DNA of 64,000 bases from an uncultured bacterium (lineage in GTDB: Bacteria > Desulfobacterota > Syntrophorhabdia > Syntrophorhabdales > JANXAF01), in contig CALKEQ010000008.1 of assembly GCA_938084905.1 (NCBI GenBank), forward strand, positions 62,001 through 126,000, given 5' to 3'. A program made the translations under genes and the position numbers. Below the pieces are notes generated by a model, which had not been told where the DNA came from, did not search any database, and was given only the letters and a program-made list of their open reading frames with translations. This document shows, in pieces, positions 17,768 to 28,935 of the stretch; positions within the stretch are counted from its first letter, which is position 1, and each line of letters begins with the position of its first letter.

Positions 17768-19728
17768 GGGTAGGCGTATTCATCTGCCATTGTGGAAATA
17801 ACATTGCCGGTACCGTAGACGTACAGAAGGTTGCGGAAGAGATGAGAAAAATACCTGGTGTGGCGTACTCGACAACTTACGTGTACACATGCTCAGAGCC
17901 AGGCCAAAATGAAATAATAGAGGCCATAAAAAAATACAAGTTGGACAGGGTTGTTGTGGCGGCCTGCTCTCCAAGGATGCACGAGCTGACTTTCAGAAAG
18001 GCAGTTGAAAAGGCCTCTCTTAACAGATACTTTTTGGAGATGGCAAATATTAGAGAGCATATCTCCTGGGTAGGAGACGATAAAGAGCTTAATACCCAAA
18101 AAGCGATAGATGTTGTCAGAATGGCCGTTGCAAAGGTTATGAACAACAAGCCTCTCTTCTCCTCCTCTTTCAAACTGACAAAAAGGGTGCTAGTAATAGG
18201 TGGAGGGGTTGCGGGCATGCAGGCGGCACTCGACTGTGCGGACGGAGGACTCGACGTTGTGCTCGTTGAAAAAAGTCCAAGCATCGGTGGGATGATGGCA
18301 AGACTGGACAAGACATTTCCAACAATAGACTGTTCTATATGTATTCTTGGGCCAAAAATGGTTGATGTGGCACAAAATGAGAGGATAAAGCTTTACGCCT
18401 ACTCGGAGATTGAGGACGTGAAAGGTTACATAGGGAATTATGAGGTAACCATTAGAAAGAAGGCCACATACGTGGACTGGAATAAATGTACAGGATGCGG
18501 TCTTTGCATGGAGAAGTGTCCCTCTAAGAATGCTTATGATTACTTCAACTTCGGAATCGCTCCCACAAGGGCGATAAACATACCATTTCCGCAGGCCATA
18601 CCTAAGAAGGCTAAAATCGATCCCAACTACTGTCGTTACTTTTTAAAAGGGAAGTGCGGTGTCTGCGCGAAAATCTGCCCAACCAAGGCAATAGATTATG
18701 ATATGAAGGACGAGCTTGTAAAAGAAGATGTGGGTGCCATAATAGTGGCAACGGGCTACAGCCTAATGGGGGTTGAGAATTTTCCGGAATATGGGGGCGG
18801 CAAGTATAAGGATGTTATAACTGGCATCCAGTATGAAAGGATACTCAACGCATCTGGCCCGACTGGAGGTCACATAAAGAGACCTTCTGACGGAAAGGAA
18901 CCTGAAACTGTTGTCTTCATATCCTGTTGTGGCTCAAGGGACAAATCAGTTGGAATCCCTTACTGTTCAAATTTCTGCTGTATGTACATTGCCAAGCAGG
19001 CCATACTGACCAAAGATCACCTTCCCAAATCTCAGTCCTACGTCTTCTACATGGATATAAGAGCCCCAGGAAAAGGTTATGACGAGTTCACAAGGAGAGC
19101 TCAGGAAGAATATGGGGTAAGGTACATAAGGGGAAGGGTTTCTAAAATATATCCCAGGGGGGAAAAGCTTATCGTAAGAGGGGCTGACACACTTTTGGGA
19201 ATACAGGTAGAGGTGGAGGCTGATCTTGTTGTCCTTGCAAACGCCGTCATTTCCAATCCGGACGCTGCAAAACTTGCCGAGAAGCTGCGAATCTCGTACG
19301 ATACCTTCGGTTTTTATGTTGAATCTCACCCAAAACTTCGCCCTGTTGAGACGAACACTTCCGGAGTCTTTCTCGCGGGTGCTTGCCAGGGACCGAAAGA
19401 TATACCTGCCTCTGTTAGCCAAGGTAGCGCAGCTGCCTCAAAGGTGCTTGCCTTATTTTCAAAGGACGTTTTGGAGTCTGACCCTCAGGTCTCCTACGTT
19501 AATCCAAATGTGTGTGTCGGATGCATGAAATGCGTGAAAACTTGTCCATTCGGTGCAATAAAGGAGGAGGAACTTAGGGACGGAAGAAAGGTGGCTAAAG
19601 TTATAGAGACCGTCTGTGCTGGATGCGGAATCTGTACCTCTACTTGCCCTTGCGGAGCAATTCAGTTACAGCACTTCACTGATAACCAAATACTTGCGGA
19701 GGTTTACGCCTTTGCCTCAGGAAAGTAA
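17764..19728 (+). CDS. hdrA: HdrA-like FAD/4Fe-4S protein
   Basis: MRVGVFICHCGNNIAGTVDV, VLVIGGGVAGMQAALDCADGGLDVVLVEKSPSIGGMMARLDKTFPT, multiple CxxCxxCxxxCP. Confidence 0.93.
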   Translation: MRVGVFICHCGNNIAGTVDVQKVAEEMRKIPGVAYSTTYVYTCSEPGQNEIIEAIKKYKLDRVVVAACSPRMHELTFRKAVEKASLNRYFLEMANIREHISWVGDDKELNTQKAIDVVRMAVAKVMNNKPLFSSSFKLTKRVLVIGGGVAGMQAALDCADGGLDVVLVEKSPSIGGMMARLDKTFPTIDCSICILGPKMVDVAQNERIKLYAYSEIEDVKGYIGNYEVTIRKKATYVDWNKCTGCGLCMEKCPSKNAYDYFNFGIAPTRAINIPFPQAIPKKAKIDPNYCRYFLKGKCGVCAKICPTKAIDYDMKDELVKEDVGAIIVATGYSLMGVENFPEYGGGKYKDVITGIQYERILNASGPTGGHIKRPSDGKEPETVVFISCCGSRDKSVGIPYCSNFCCMYIAKQAILTKDHLPKSQSYVFYMDIRAPGKGYDEFTRRAQEEYGVRYIRGRVSKIYPRGEKLIVRGADTLLGIQVEVEADLVVLANAVISNPDAAKLAEKLRISYDTFGFYVESHPKLRPVETNTSGVFLAGACQGPKDIPASVSQGSAAASKVLALFSKDVLESDPQVSYVNPNVCVGCMKCVKTCPFGAIKEEELRDGRKVAKVIETVCAGCGICTSTCPCGAIQLQHFTDNQILAEVYAFASGK

Positions 19729-20146
19729 AAAGGAGCTAAGAATTATAGGCTTCCTCTGTAACTGGTGTTCTTACGGTGGTGCAGATACAGCAGGTGTGAG
19801 CAGATTCAAACAACCTACAGATCTGAGAATAGTCAGGGTTCCCTGCTCAGGAAGGGTAGACCCTCTTTTCGTTGTCCGGGCTTTCCTTTCAGGTGCTGAT
19901 GGGGTTTTGGTTTCCGGATGTCATCCTAGGGATTGTCATTACTCTGATGGGAACTATTACGCGAGAAGAAGGCTAGAGATGCTCAAGAGACTTTTGCCTT
20001 TCTTTGGAATAGACGATAGAAGGTTCCACTATACATGGGTTTCCGCATCAGAGGGAGAGAGGTGGCAAAGGGTCGTTACAGAATTCACAAAAGTAATTCA
20101 TGGACTCGGTCCATTAAAGATAGAAGAGGGAGAGGAAATTGGTTGA
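19712..20146 (+). CDS. flxD: MvhD/FlxD-like delta subunit
   Basis: RIIGFLCNWCSYGGADTAGVSRFKQPTDLRIVRVPCSGRVDPLFVVRAFLSGADGVLVSGCHPRDCHY; probable TTG start at 19712, overlapping hdrA 3' end. Confidence 0.85.
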   Translation: MPQESKKELRIIGFLCNWCSYGGADTAGVSRFKQPTDLRIVRVPCSGRVDPLFVVRAFLSGADGVLVSGCHPRDCHYSDGNYYARRRLEMLKRLLPFFGIDDRRFHYTWVSASEGERWQRVVTEFTKVIHGLGPLKIEEGEEIG

Positions 20147-21083
20147 ACTGAAAGAGAAAATTTCAGAGGTTTTTAGGGATACTAACCTCGTAATATGCTG
20201 GAGGGAAGGTTTCGATCCCATACACGCAACACCTCATTTTGTACGGGAGGAAAGTCAAATAGAAGACTCCATTTTTAACCTTTTCTGCGTTCACAACCTT
20301 TGCGTGTATCTGCCTTTTTTAAAAGAAAAAGCGGGCATCCTTGTCAAAGGTTGTGATTCGCGAACCTTAATCCAGTTTTTACAGGAAGGCTTAATAAGGA
20401 GAGAGGATGTAGTTATCATAGGGATCAGTTGTCGGGGAATAATTGACGTGGGAAAGTTAATGAGGGAAGTTCTATATGAGGCTGTAACTGGAGTCTCAAT
20501 AGATGGGGATTCTATAAAGGTAAAAACTGTGAGTCGTGAAAGGGAGTTCCAACTGACTTCCCTTTTGGCAGACAAGTGTAAAATATGCAGGTACCCAAAT
20601 CCTCTCATATACGATCATCTTATCGGAGAACCTGTCGAATCGAAGGTATCGTGGGATATGGCGTACGAGGACATAAGGGAATTTGAGAAAAAACCCTTAG
20701 AGGATAGGCTCTCTTTTTGGACTAAGGAAATCGGAAAATGTATAAGATGCTACGCGTGCAGGAACGCATGTCCTTTGTGTATCTGCAGAGATAGGTGTAT
20801 TGCCGAGACGAGGGATCCTCACTTTACAAGCCAATCCGTTGAGCTCAAAGAAAAGTTCATGTTCCACTTTATCCACGCGGTCCACCTGGCGGGAAGATGC
20901 GTCGAGTGTGGTGAGTGTGAGAGAGCATGCCCTGTTGGGATTCCGGTTAAGATGATGAAAAAGAAGATAAATCTGGAAATGAAGGAGCTTTTTGACTATG
21001 AAACAGGAATAAACGTGGATGACAAGCCTCCAATGTACACCTTTAAAGCGGAGGAGGAGAAAATTAAGGAGCACGAACTTTAA
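20139..21083 (+). CDS. flxC: 4Fe-4S protein, FlxC-like
   Basis: KCIRCYACRNACPLCICRDRC and RCVECGECERACPVGIP; position in hdr-flx cluster. Confidence 0.7.
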   Translation: MVELKEKISEVFRDTNLVICWREGFDPIHATPHFVREESQIEDSIFNLFCVHNLCVYLPFLKEKAGILVKGCDSRTLIQFLQEGLIRREDVVIIGISCRGIIDVGKLMREVLYEAVTGVSIDGDSIKVKTVSREREFQLTSLLADKCKICRYPNPLIYDHLIGEPVESKVSWDMAYEDIREFEKKPLEDRLSFWTKEIGKCIRCYACRNACPLCICRDRCIAETRDPHFTSQSVELKEKFMFHFIHAVHLAGRCVECGECERACPVGIPVKMMKKKINLEMKELFDYETGINVDDKPPMYTFKAEEEKIKEHEL

Positions 21084-22135
21084 TGGAAAGGATAGGTTTT
21101 TTAAAAAAGGAAAAAATTGAAGAATACCTCCAATCCCTCTCCAAAAAAGGTGAGCTCTACGTTCCCGTGGATGTAGGTAGGGCTGTAAAATTTGAAAAAT
21201 ACCTCACCGGATCTTCCATATGTCTTGATAGACCACCAACCTTGCCACCCAAGTCTGTAATCTACCCCCAGAGTGAAAGGCTGTTTAAGTTCAAGTTCAA
21301 AAAGGATGAGGGGAATGTGGATCTTATTGAGATAGAGGAGGTTGAGGATACAAAAAAAAGGATCATATTTGGAGCTAGACCCTGTGATTCAGCGGGTTTT
21401 TCTGTTATAGACAATGTCTTTATTCAGACGGATACGCCTGACGTTTACTACGAAAGAAGGAGAATGAACTCCTTTATTGCTGCAAAAGCCTGTGACAAAC
21501 CATCTGCTGGATGCTTCTGCATTGCAGTTGGCGGGGGGCCATTCGATGATTCCGGTTCAGACGCCCTAATCACCGAGCTTGAGGAGGGCTACTTAATAGA
21601 GGCTAAAACCGAAAAGGGAAGTCTTTTTCTTGACTGGGAATTGATTGAGCCTGGTGATGACCACCTTGAAAAAAAGTTGAAGAAGAAGGAAGAATCTGAA
21701 AGACTCCTCAGCGAGTATTTAGGGGAATTGAAAAAGATAGAGCCCCTTGATCCAAAAACGGAAAGCTTTAACGATGAGAATTTCTGGAAGAGACACCTAT
21801 CCAAGTGCATAAGCTGCGGTCTCTGCACCTACCTTTGTCCTACATGCTACTGCTTCAATATAACCGACGAAAAGAAGATATTTGAAGGAGAGAGGATCAG
21901 GAGCTGGGATTCCTGCATGTTCTTCCATTTCACCCTTGAAGCAAGCGGACATAACCCTAGGCCTGATAAATTCAAAAGGTTTAGAAACAGAGTTGGCCAT
22001 AAGTTCATGTTCTATCCTGAGAAGTACTCTCAACTGATAGCTTGCTGTGGATGTGGAAGATGTATAAGGTTCTGCCCCGTTTCCGTAGACATAAGGGAAG
22101 TTGTTTTTGAGTTGCAAAAACCAAGAAGGGTGTAA
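21083..22135 (+). CDS. flxB: 4Fe-4S dicluster protein, FlxB-like (sulfite reductase subunit A type)
   Basis: KCISCGLCTYLCPTCYCFNITDE...CCGCGRCIRFCPVSVDIREV. Confidence 0.8.
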   Translation: MERIGFLKKEKIEEYLQSLSKKGELYVPVDVGRAVKFEKYLTGSSICLDRPPTLPPKSVIYPQSERLFKFKFKKDEGNVDLIEIEEVEDTKKRIIFGARPCDSAGFSVIDNVFIQTDTPDVYYERRRMNSFIAAKACDKPSAGCFCIAVGGGPFDDSGSDALITELEEGYLIEAKTEKGSLFLDWELIEPGDDHLEKKLKKKEESERLLSEYLGELKKIEPLDPKTESFNDENFWKRHLSKCISCGLCTYLCPTCYCFNITDEKKIFEGERIRSWDSCMFFHFTLEASGHNPRPDKFKRFRNRVGHKFMFYPEKYSQLIACCGCGRCIRFCPVSVDIREVVFELQKPRRV

Positions 22136-22979
22136 AGGAATGGGACCAAAAAAGAATCCCTACCTCCCTGAAATTGTGACAGTAGTAAGAATAATTGAGG
22201 AAACCCCAACTATAAAATCCCTTCAGGTCGTCTTTGACGATCCTGAAAGGATGAAAAATTTCAAATTTGAACCTGGACAGGTTGGTCAACTTTCAGTTTT
22301 CGGAGTTGGGGAGGCAACCTTTGTAATAAACTCACCACCCACAAGGAAGGAATATCTCCAGTTCAGTGTGATGAAGGTGGGTGAGGTTACATCTGCCATA
22401 CACGAACTCCATGAGGGAGATAAACTTGGGCTTCGCGCACCCCTTGGAAATTGGTTTCCTTATGAAAGTATGAAGGGAAGAAATATTCTGTTCATCGGAG
22501 GGGGTATAGGGCTTGCTCCTCTTAGAACCCTGATTCTTTTTATGCTCGACAACAGAAAGGATTACGGCAGAATTACGATCCTTTACGGAGCAAGAACACC
22601 TATAGATTTATGTTATAAGGAGGATTTAAAGGATTGGGGATCTAGGGATGATGTGGATTTAGTCCTTACAGTTGATAATGAATATCCAGGATGGGACAAA
22701 AAAGTTGGTCTTGTTCCAAACGTTCTTTTAGAGATGGCCCCAAAGCCTGACAACACAGTTGCAATAACTTGTGGTCCACCTATAATGATAAAGTACACAC
22801 TTATTGCGTTGAGCAAACTCGGTTTTAAGGACGAGGACATAATTACCACTTTGGAGAGGCGGATGAAGTGCGGCATTGGACTTTGCGGCAGGTGTAACAT
22901 AGGTTCTAAGTACGTCTGTAAGGATGGTCCTGTTTTTTCCCTCGCCCAGTTAAAGTCTCTCCCTCAAGAAGAGTACTAG
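22101..22979 (+). CDS. flxA: FAD/NAD(P)-binding oxidoreductase, FlxA-like (true start probably near 22140)
   Basis: FEPGQVGQLSVFGVGEATFVINSPP, ILFIGGGIGLAPLRTLILFML, ERRMKCGIGLCGRCNIGSKYVCKDGPVFS. Confidence 0.88.
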   Translation: MFLSCKNQEGCKGMGPKKNPYLPEIVTVVRIIEETPTIKSLQVVFDDPERMKNFKFEPGQVGQLSVFGVGEATFVINSPPTRKEYLQFSVMKVGEVTSAIHELHEGDKLGLRAPLGNWFPYESMKGRNILFIGGGIGLAPLRTLILFMLDNRKDYGRITILYGARTPIDLCYKEDLKDWGSRDDVDLVLTVDNEYPGWDKKVGLVPNVLLEMAPKPDNTVAITCGPPIMIKYTLIALSKLGFKDEDIITTLERRMKCGIGLCGRCNIGSKYVCKDGPVFSLAQLKSLPQEEY

Positions 22980-22995
22980 ATTTGCTTTTTCCTGA

Positions 22996-24312
<1,317 letters not shown>

Positions 24313-24394
24313 CAACTTCGAAGTCGATTTGACTTTTAAGTTGACAACGGAAGTTCAGTTTGTTAACAATTTCAAAAAAAGGAAGGGGGATAAA

Positions 24395-25600
24395 ATGAGA
24401 GAGAAAGGCTTGTTAGCTTTAATTTTTGTTTTCTTTTTTGTCCTTTTTAGCCCGGCCTTTGCGCAGAAAACGATAAAGGTTGGGATTGTTGATACGTACA
24501 CTGGACCTGCAACCACATTCACCTTTGACGTAAGAGATGCCTTTGATCTCGTAGTAAAAGACGTAAACAAGAAGGGTGGGGTTCTAGGAAGAAAGATCGA
24601 GTACACAACAAGGGATGAGAAGTTCAAGCCAGATGTAGGGCTTGCAATGGCAAAGGAGCTTCTTCTAAAAGAGCGAGTGGATATACTGATGGGTACTATA
24701 AACAGTGCTACCGCTTTGGCAATCTCTGATTTGGCCAAAAAGGAGAAAGTTCCCTTCTTCGTCACATTTGCAAAAAGCGACAAAATAACGGGAGAAAAGG
24801 GTCACAGGTACGTTTTCGGAATGAATGAGAATACTGAGATGGCAGGTAGGGCCGCTGCCTATGCTCTCTCAAAGATGCCGTACACAAAGTACTGGATTGC
24901 TGGCGATGATTACGAGTACGGACACGCAATTGCCTCTGCTGTTTGGAGACACCTAAAGAGGTTAAAGCCGGAGGTTGAAAAAATCGGGGAGACCTGGTGG
25001 AAAGTGGGAGAGGCAGATTTTACCCCTTACATAACTCAGATACTTGCTGCAAAGCCTGACTTTATAATAGTTGCTACTGGTGGCGCTGGTATGGTTAATT
25101 TCCAGAGAGCTGCAAAGGCGACTGGTCTAGCCTCTAAAATTCCGTTTTACCAGCACACCGCAATTGAGCATTCCGTTCTTTCACCACAGGGACTTAACGC
25201 ACCTGAAGGAGTGTGGGGTACCTGTAACTACCTCTTCTACTATCCTGACACAAAAGAGAACAGGGAATTTGTTGAGGAATTCAGAAAGGCGTACAACAGG
25301 TATCCAAAGGTCGGTGCACTTTACGGTTATGTGACAGCCAAGTTCATTGTGGAAGGTTTTAAAAAAGCGAAAACCATTGACAAGGAGAAATTCATAGATG
25401 CCATTGAAGGGATGAGTGTAGATAGCCCTGTTGGGAAACTTGAGCTTAGAAAATGTGATCATCAACTCGTTCTTCCAATGTACTTTGGAAGAACCAAAAA
25501 GGTTGGGGGATGGGATTTTCTCATAGCTGGAGATTTGCAAACAATCCCTGGAAAGGACTACATGCCACCATGTGAGGAGGTTCTGAAGCTGAGGAAATAA
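24395..25600 (+). CDS. Branched-chain-amino-acid-type ABC transporter substrate-binding protein
   Basis: Signal peptide then KTIKVGIVDTYTGPATTFTFDVRDAFDLVVKDVNKKGGVLGRKIEYTTRDEKFKPDVG; ATG at 24395 preceded by AAGGAAGGGGG. Confidence 0.92.
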   Translation: MREKGLLALIFVFFFVLFSPAFAQKTIKVGIVDTYTGPATTFTFDVRDAFDLVVKDVNKKGGVLGRKIEYTTRDEKFKPDVGLAMAKELLLKERVDILMGTINSATALAISDLAKKEKVPFFVTFAKSDKITGEKGHRYVFGMNENTEMAGRAAAYALSKMPYTKYWIAGDDYEYGHAIASAVWRHLKRLKPEVEKIGETWWKVGEADFTPYITQILAAKPDFIIVATGGAGMVNFQRAAKATGLASKIPFYQHTAIEHSVLSPQGLNAPEGVWGTCNYLFYYPDTKENREFVEEFRKAYNRYPKVGALYGYVTAKFIVEGFKKAKTIDKEKFIDAIEGMSVDSPVGKLELRKCDHQLVLPMYFGRTKKVGGWDFLIAGDLQTIPGKDYMPPCEEVLKLRK

Positions 25601-25603
25601 AAG

Positions 25604-26485
25604 TTGGATCTATATGCCGTTCTCTCGCAGATCCTTGTTGGATTAAGCAGGACTGTAATTCTCTTCATAGTTTCCTCAGGTTTGAGTCTCATATTGGGGG
25701 TCCTAAGGATCCCCAATGTGGCCCATGGTTCCCTGTACATGATAGGGGCCTATGCGGCATATACAATTTCCAAATACTTTGGAGGTCAGGACACTGGATT
25801 CTGGGTAGCCCTTTTTGGTGCCCCCCTTTTTGTTGCTTTTTTGAGCTTTATCGTTGAAAGAAGTGTCTTCCAGTTCCTTTATGAACGTGAGCATCTTATG
25901 CTCGTACTTTTAACTTTCGGTTTTTCCCTTATTTTCGGCGATCTTGTAAAGCTTGTATGGGGAGGAGAGTACAAGACTGTTCCGGTTCCAAGAATTTTTC
26001 AAGGTTACATTCTTCTCTTTGAGCATCTCCATCTTCCCATATACAATGCATTTTTGATCATCATCGGACCGGTTGTTGCTTTACTTTTGTGGCTTTTTGT
26101 GAACAAAACGAAGATGGGGAAAATTTCGAGAGCAGCTGCTGTTGACAGGGAGATGGTGGGAGCGGTAGGCATAAACGTTAGCTGGGTCTTTGGCGTGACA
26201 TTTGTAATAGGCTGCTTCCTTGCAGGACTCGGAGGAATGCTTGTGGCTCCAACAATAAGCGTAACACTTGGAATGGACCATAGTCTCATTATGGAGTCTT
26301 TCCTTATAGTGATAATAGGAGGTCTGGGGAACATCTGGGGTGCGCTACTTGGAGCGCTTATCTTTGGGCTTACACAATCCCTTGGTATCCTTTTGTGGCC
26401 TCAGTTTGGAATCGTCTTTCCCTATGCTGCTGTAGTCCTCGTTTTGGTTTTTAAACCGAAGGGTCTACTTAAGTCGACGTGGTGA
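25604..26485 (+). CDS. livH: LivH-type ABC permease
   Basis: SGLSLILGVLRIPNVAHGSLYMIGAYAAY; GLGNIWGALLGALIFG. Confidence 0.92.
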   Translation: MDLYAVLSQILVGLSRTVILFIVSSGLSLILGVLRIPNVAHGSLYMIGAYAAYTISKYFGGQDTGFWVALFGAPLFVAFLSFIVERSVFQFLYEREHLMLVLLTFGFSLIFGDLVKLVWGGEYKTVPVPRIFQGYILLFEHLHLPIYNAFLIIIGPVVALLLWLFVNKTKMGKISRAAAVDREMVGAVGINVSWVFGVTFVIGCFLAGLGGMLVAPTISVTLGMDHSLIMESFLIVIIGGLGNIWGALLGALIFGLTQSLGILLWPQFGIVFPYAAVVLVLVFKPKGLLKSTW

Positions 26486-27402
26486 AATTTATGGGGAAAA
26501 AGGGACTTATACCAATTGCGTTCCTTCTCCTTTTGCTTTTCCCCTTTTTTCTACCGAGGTTCTATGTTTACCTCTCTTCTCTCATACTCATACACGGGCT
26601 TTTAGCAACGAGTCTGAATTTTGTTCTAGGTTTCGGTGGTATGTATCAGTTTCACCACTGTGTATTTTACGGTGTAGGAGGGTATACGACAGCCCTTCTT
26701 TTAACAAAAACGTCTCTTTCACCTTTTCTTGCTTTTCTCGCGGCACCATTTGCTTCTGCGATCTTGAGTATCCTAATGGGAGTCATATGCGTTAGGCTTT
26801 CCAAACTGTACTTTGGTATGCTTCAGATTTCCCTTGGTTCCCTTGTGTGGGCAATAGTTTACAGATGGTACTCATTTACAGGGGGTGATGATGGTATACA
26901 CGGAATACCTATCCCCCACTTGCTTGCATCCACAAATTCTGCCTACTACTTCACATTGGTAATCACTGCCCTTTCCATGTTTGCCATGTACAGGATGCTA
27001 GTCTCTCCCTTTGGGAAAACACTTCAGGGGATAAGGGACAATCCGGTCAGATGTGAGATGATAGGTGTAAATGTTAAGCTTCACCAGCTTTTGGCCTTGA
27101 TTATTGCCGGTTTTTTTGCAGGAGTTGCGGGAATGCTTTTCGTGATAGTTGACACAACGGTATTCCCTGAGATGCTATTTTGGACTCTCTCCCTAGAAGT
27201 TCTTATCATGTGTCTCGTCGGAGGCTGGTTCACTTTTTTTGGTCCCCTTCTCGGTGCGGCCATATTGATCATCCTAAGGACGATAATAAGCACGTACACT
27301 GTCTACTGGGCTTTGGTCCTCGGGGTGATCATGACTCTAATCATATTCTTTTTGCCAAACGGCATCTTAGGTTACATAGAGGAGAAATTGAAGAGAGGTT
27401 AG
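26479..27402 (+). CDS. livM: LivM-type ABC permease
   Basis: LLATSLNFVLGFGGMYQFHHCVFYGVGGYTTA; GIRDNPVRCEMIGVNV. Confidence 0.92.
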   Translation: MVKFMGKKGLIPIAFLLLLLFPFFLPRFYVYLSSLILIHGLLATSLNFVLGFGGMYQFHHCVFYGVGGYTTALLLTKTSLSPFLAFLAAPFASAILSILMGVICVRLSKLYFGMLQISLGSLVWAIVYRWYSFTGGDDGIHGIPIPHLLASTNSAYYFTLVITALSMFAMYRMLVSPFGKTLQGIRDNPVRCEMIGVNVKLHQLLALIIAGFFAGVAGMLFVIVDTTVFPEMLFWTLSLEVLIMCLVGGWFTFFGPLLGAAILIILRTIISTYTVYWALVLGVIMTLIIFFLPNGILGYIEEKLKRG

Positions 27403-27406
27403 CTCT

Positions 27407-28150
27407 TTGATGTTAGAAGTAAAAGGAGTTTCAAAGTCCTTTGACGGTTTCATGGCTGTTTCCAGGGCAAATCTAACGGTAAATAAGGGTGAGATGGTTG
27501 CGGTCATAGGACCGAACGGAGCTGGAAAAACGACCCTCTTTAACCTTATAAGTGGAATATTGAAACCTGACTCAGGAAGGATCATTTATAAGGGAGAGGA
27601 CATAACTTTTTTAAGCCCTTACGAGATATTTCGGAAGGGTATATGCCGATCCTTTCAGATCGTTAATGTTTTCCAGAGGCTCACAGTTTTTGAGAACGTG
27701 CAGTTATCTGTCCTGTCAAGGGAGAAAAAAACGTGGAATCTTTTGATGCCTGCAAAAAAATTCTACGTGGATGAGACAGAAAGGATCCTCGAACAGGTTG
27801 GGCTCAAAGAGAAGAGGGATACTGTAGCCGGTTTTCTTTCCCATGGAGAACAGAAGATTCTAGAGATAGCTATTGCCCTTGGAGGAAAGCCAGAGTTCGT
27901 AATACTTGATGAACCAACTGCTGGAATGTCTCCAGAAGAGACAGTTATGTGCATGGAGTTAATAAAAAAGCTTAGACATGAGATGGATCTCACCATCCTC
28001 TTTTGCGAGCATGACATGGACGTAGTCTTCGGATATGCGGACAGGATCATGGTCATGGTTAGGGGGGAGACTGTGATTGAGGGTACGTGTGACGAGGTGA
28101 GATGTGATACTTTAGTTCAGGAGGCTTATTTGGGTGTGAGCGATGAATGA
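27407..28150 (+). CDS. livG: LivG-type ABC ATP-binding protein
   Basis: Walker A GPNGAGKTT, LSHGEQKILEIAIAL, VILDEPTAGM. Confidence 0.95.
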   Translation: MMLEVKGVSKSFDGFMAVSRANLTVNKGEMVAVIGPNGAGKTTLFNLISGILKPDSGRIIYKGEDITFLSPYEIFRKGICRSFQIVNVFQRLTVFENVQLSVLSREKKTWNLLMPAKKFYVDETERILEQVGLKEKRDTVAGFLSHGEQKILEIAIALGGKPEFVILDEPTAGMSPEETVMCMELIKKLRHEMDLTILFCEHDMDVVFGYADRIMVMVRGETVIEGTCDEVRCDTLVQEAYLGVSDE

Positions 28151-28847
28151 AGAATGCCTTCTTGAAGTGAATCGCGTAAACACCTTTTACGGCCTAAGCC
28201 ACATACTTTTTGACGTGTCCCTTAAGGTTTACAAGGGAGAGATAGTTGGACTTCTCGGTAGGAATGGAGCAGGCAAAAGTACAACAATGAAAACTATAAT
28301 GGGTATAACCCCTCCAAAAAGTGGAGAAGTGATCTACAAGGGAGAAGCTATCACAGGGAAACCACCTTATTTACTCTTCAGAATGGGGATAGGTTATGTT
28401 CCCGATGACAGGAGAGTTTTTTCTGACCTAACCGTTGAGGATAACCTGGAAATTGTTTATAGAAGGACAAACCAGTGGAGTAAGCACAGAGTTTACGAAC
28501 TTTTCCCTCATCTGAAAGATATAAGGTCGAGAAAAGCAGGACACCTTTCAGGCGGCGAGCAGCAAATGTTGACCATTGCAAGAGCACTTATGGGAAGTCC
28601 CGAGCTTTTGCTTCTAGATGAACCTACAGAAGGACTTGCTCCGATAATCGTTAAGTCCCTTGAGGACCAGATACGGAAGTTGAAAGAAGCGGGCATAAGT
28701 ATTCTTCTGGCAGAGCAAAATGTAAGGTCTGCGTTAAAGCTAGTAGATAGAGTTTACGTGATAGATAACGGGGTCATAAAATTCGAAGGCACAAAAAAGG
28801 CCTTAGAGGAAAATGAGGAAATAAAAAGGAGATACCTCCTAATATAA
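28143..28847 (+). CDS. livF: LivF-type ABC ATP-binding protein
   Basis: GRNGAGKSTTMKTIMG, LSGGEQQMLTIARALM, LLLDEPTEGLAPIIV. Confidence 0.95.
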   Translation: MNEECLLEVNRVNTFYGLSHILFDVSLKVYKGEIVGLLGRNGAGKSTTMKTIMGITPPKSGEVIYKGEAITGKPPYLLFRMGIGYVPDDRRVFSDLTVEDNLEIVYRRTNQWSKHRVYELFPHLKDIRSRKAGHLSGGEQQMLTIARALMGSPELLLLDEPTEGLAPIIVKSLEDQIRKLKEAGISILLAEQNVRSALKLVDRVYVIDNGVIKFEGTKKALEENEEIKRRYLLI

Positions 28848-28935
28848 GAGGCGGGACAAATGAGAATGACGGCGAAAGCTTTTCCTAAAACATGCCCACT
28901 CTTTAAGAGAGCGGTCCTTACGTTTCGATTTTTTA

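Noticed and set aside
17893-18311. Minus-strand ORFs opposite hdrA (e.g. 144 aa)
   Set aside because: Antisense to a strongly supported CDS; no independent evidence.
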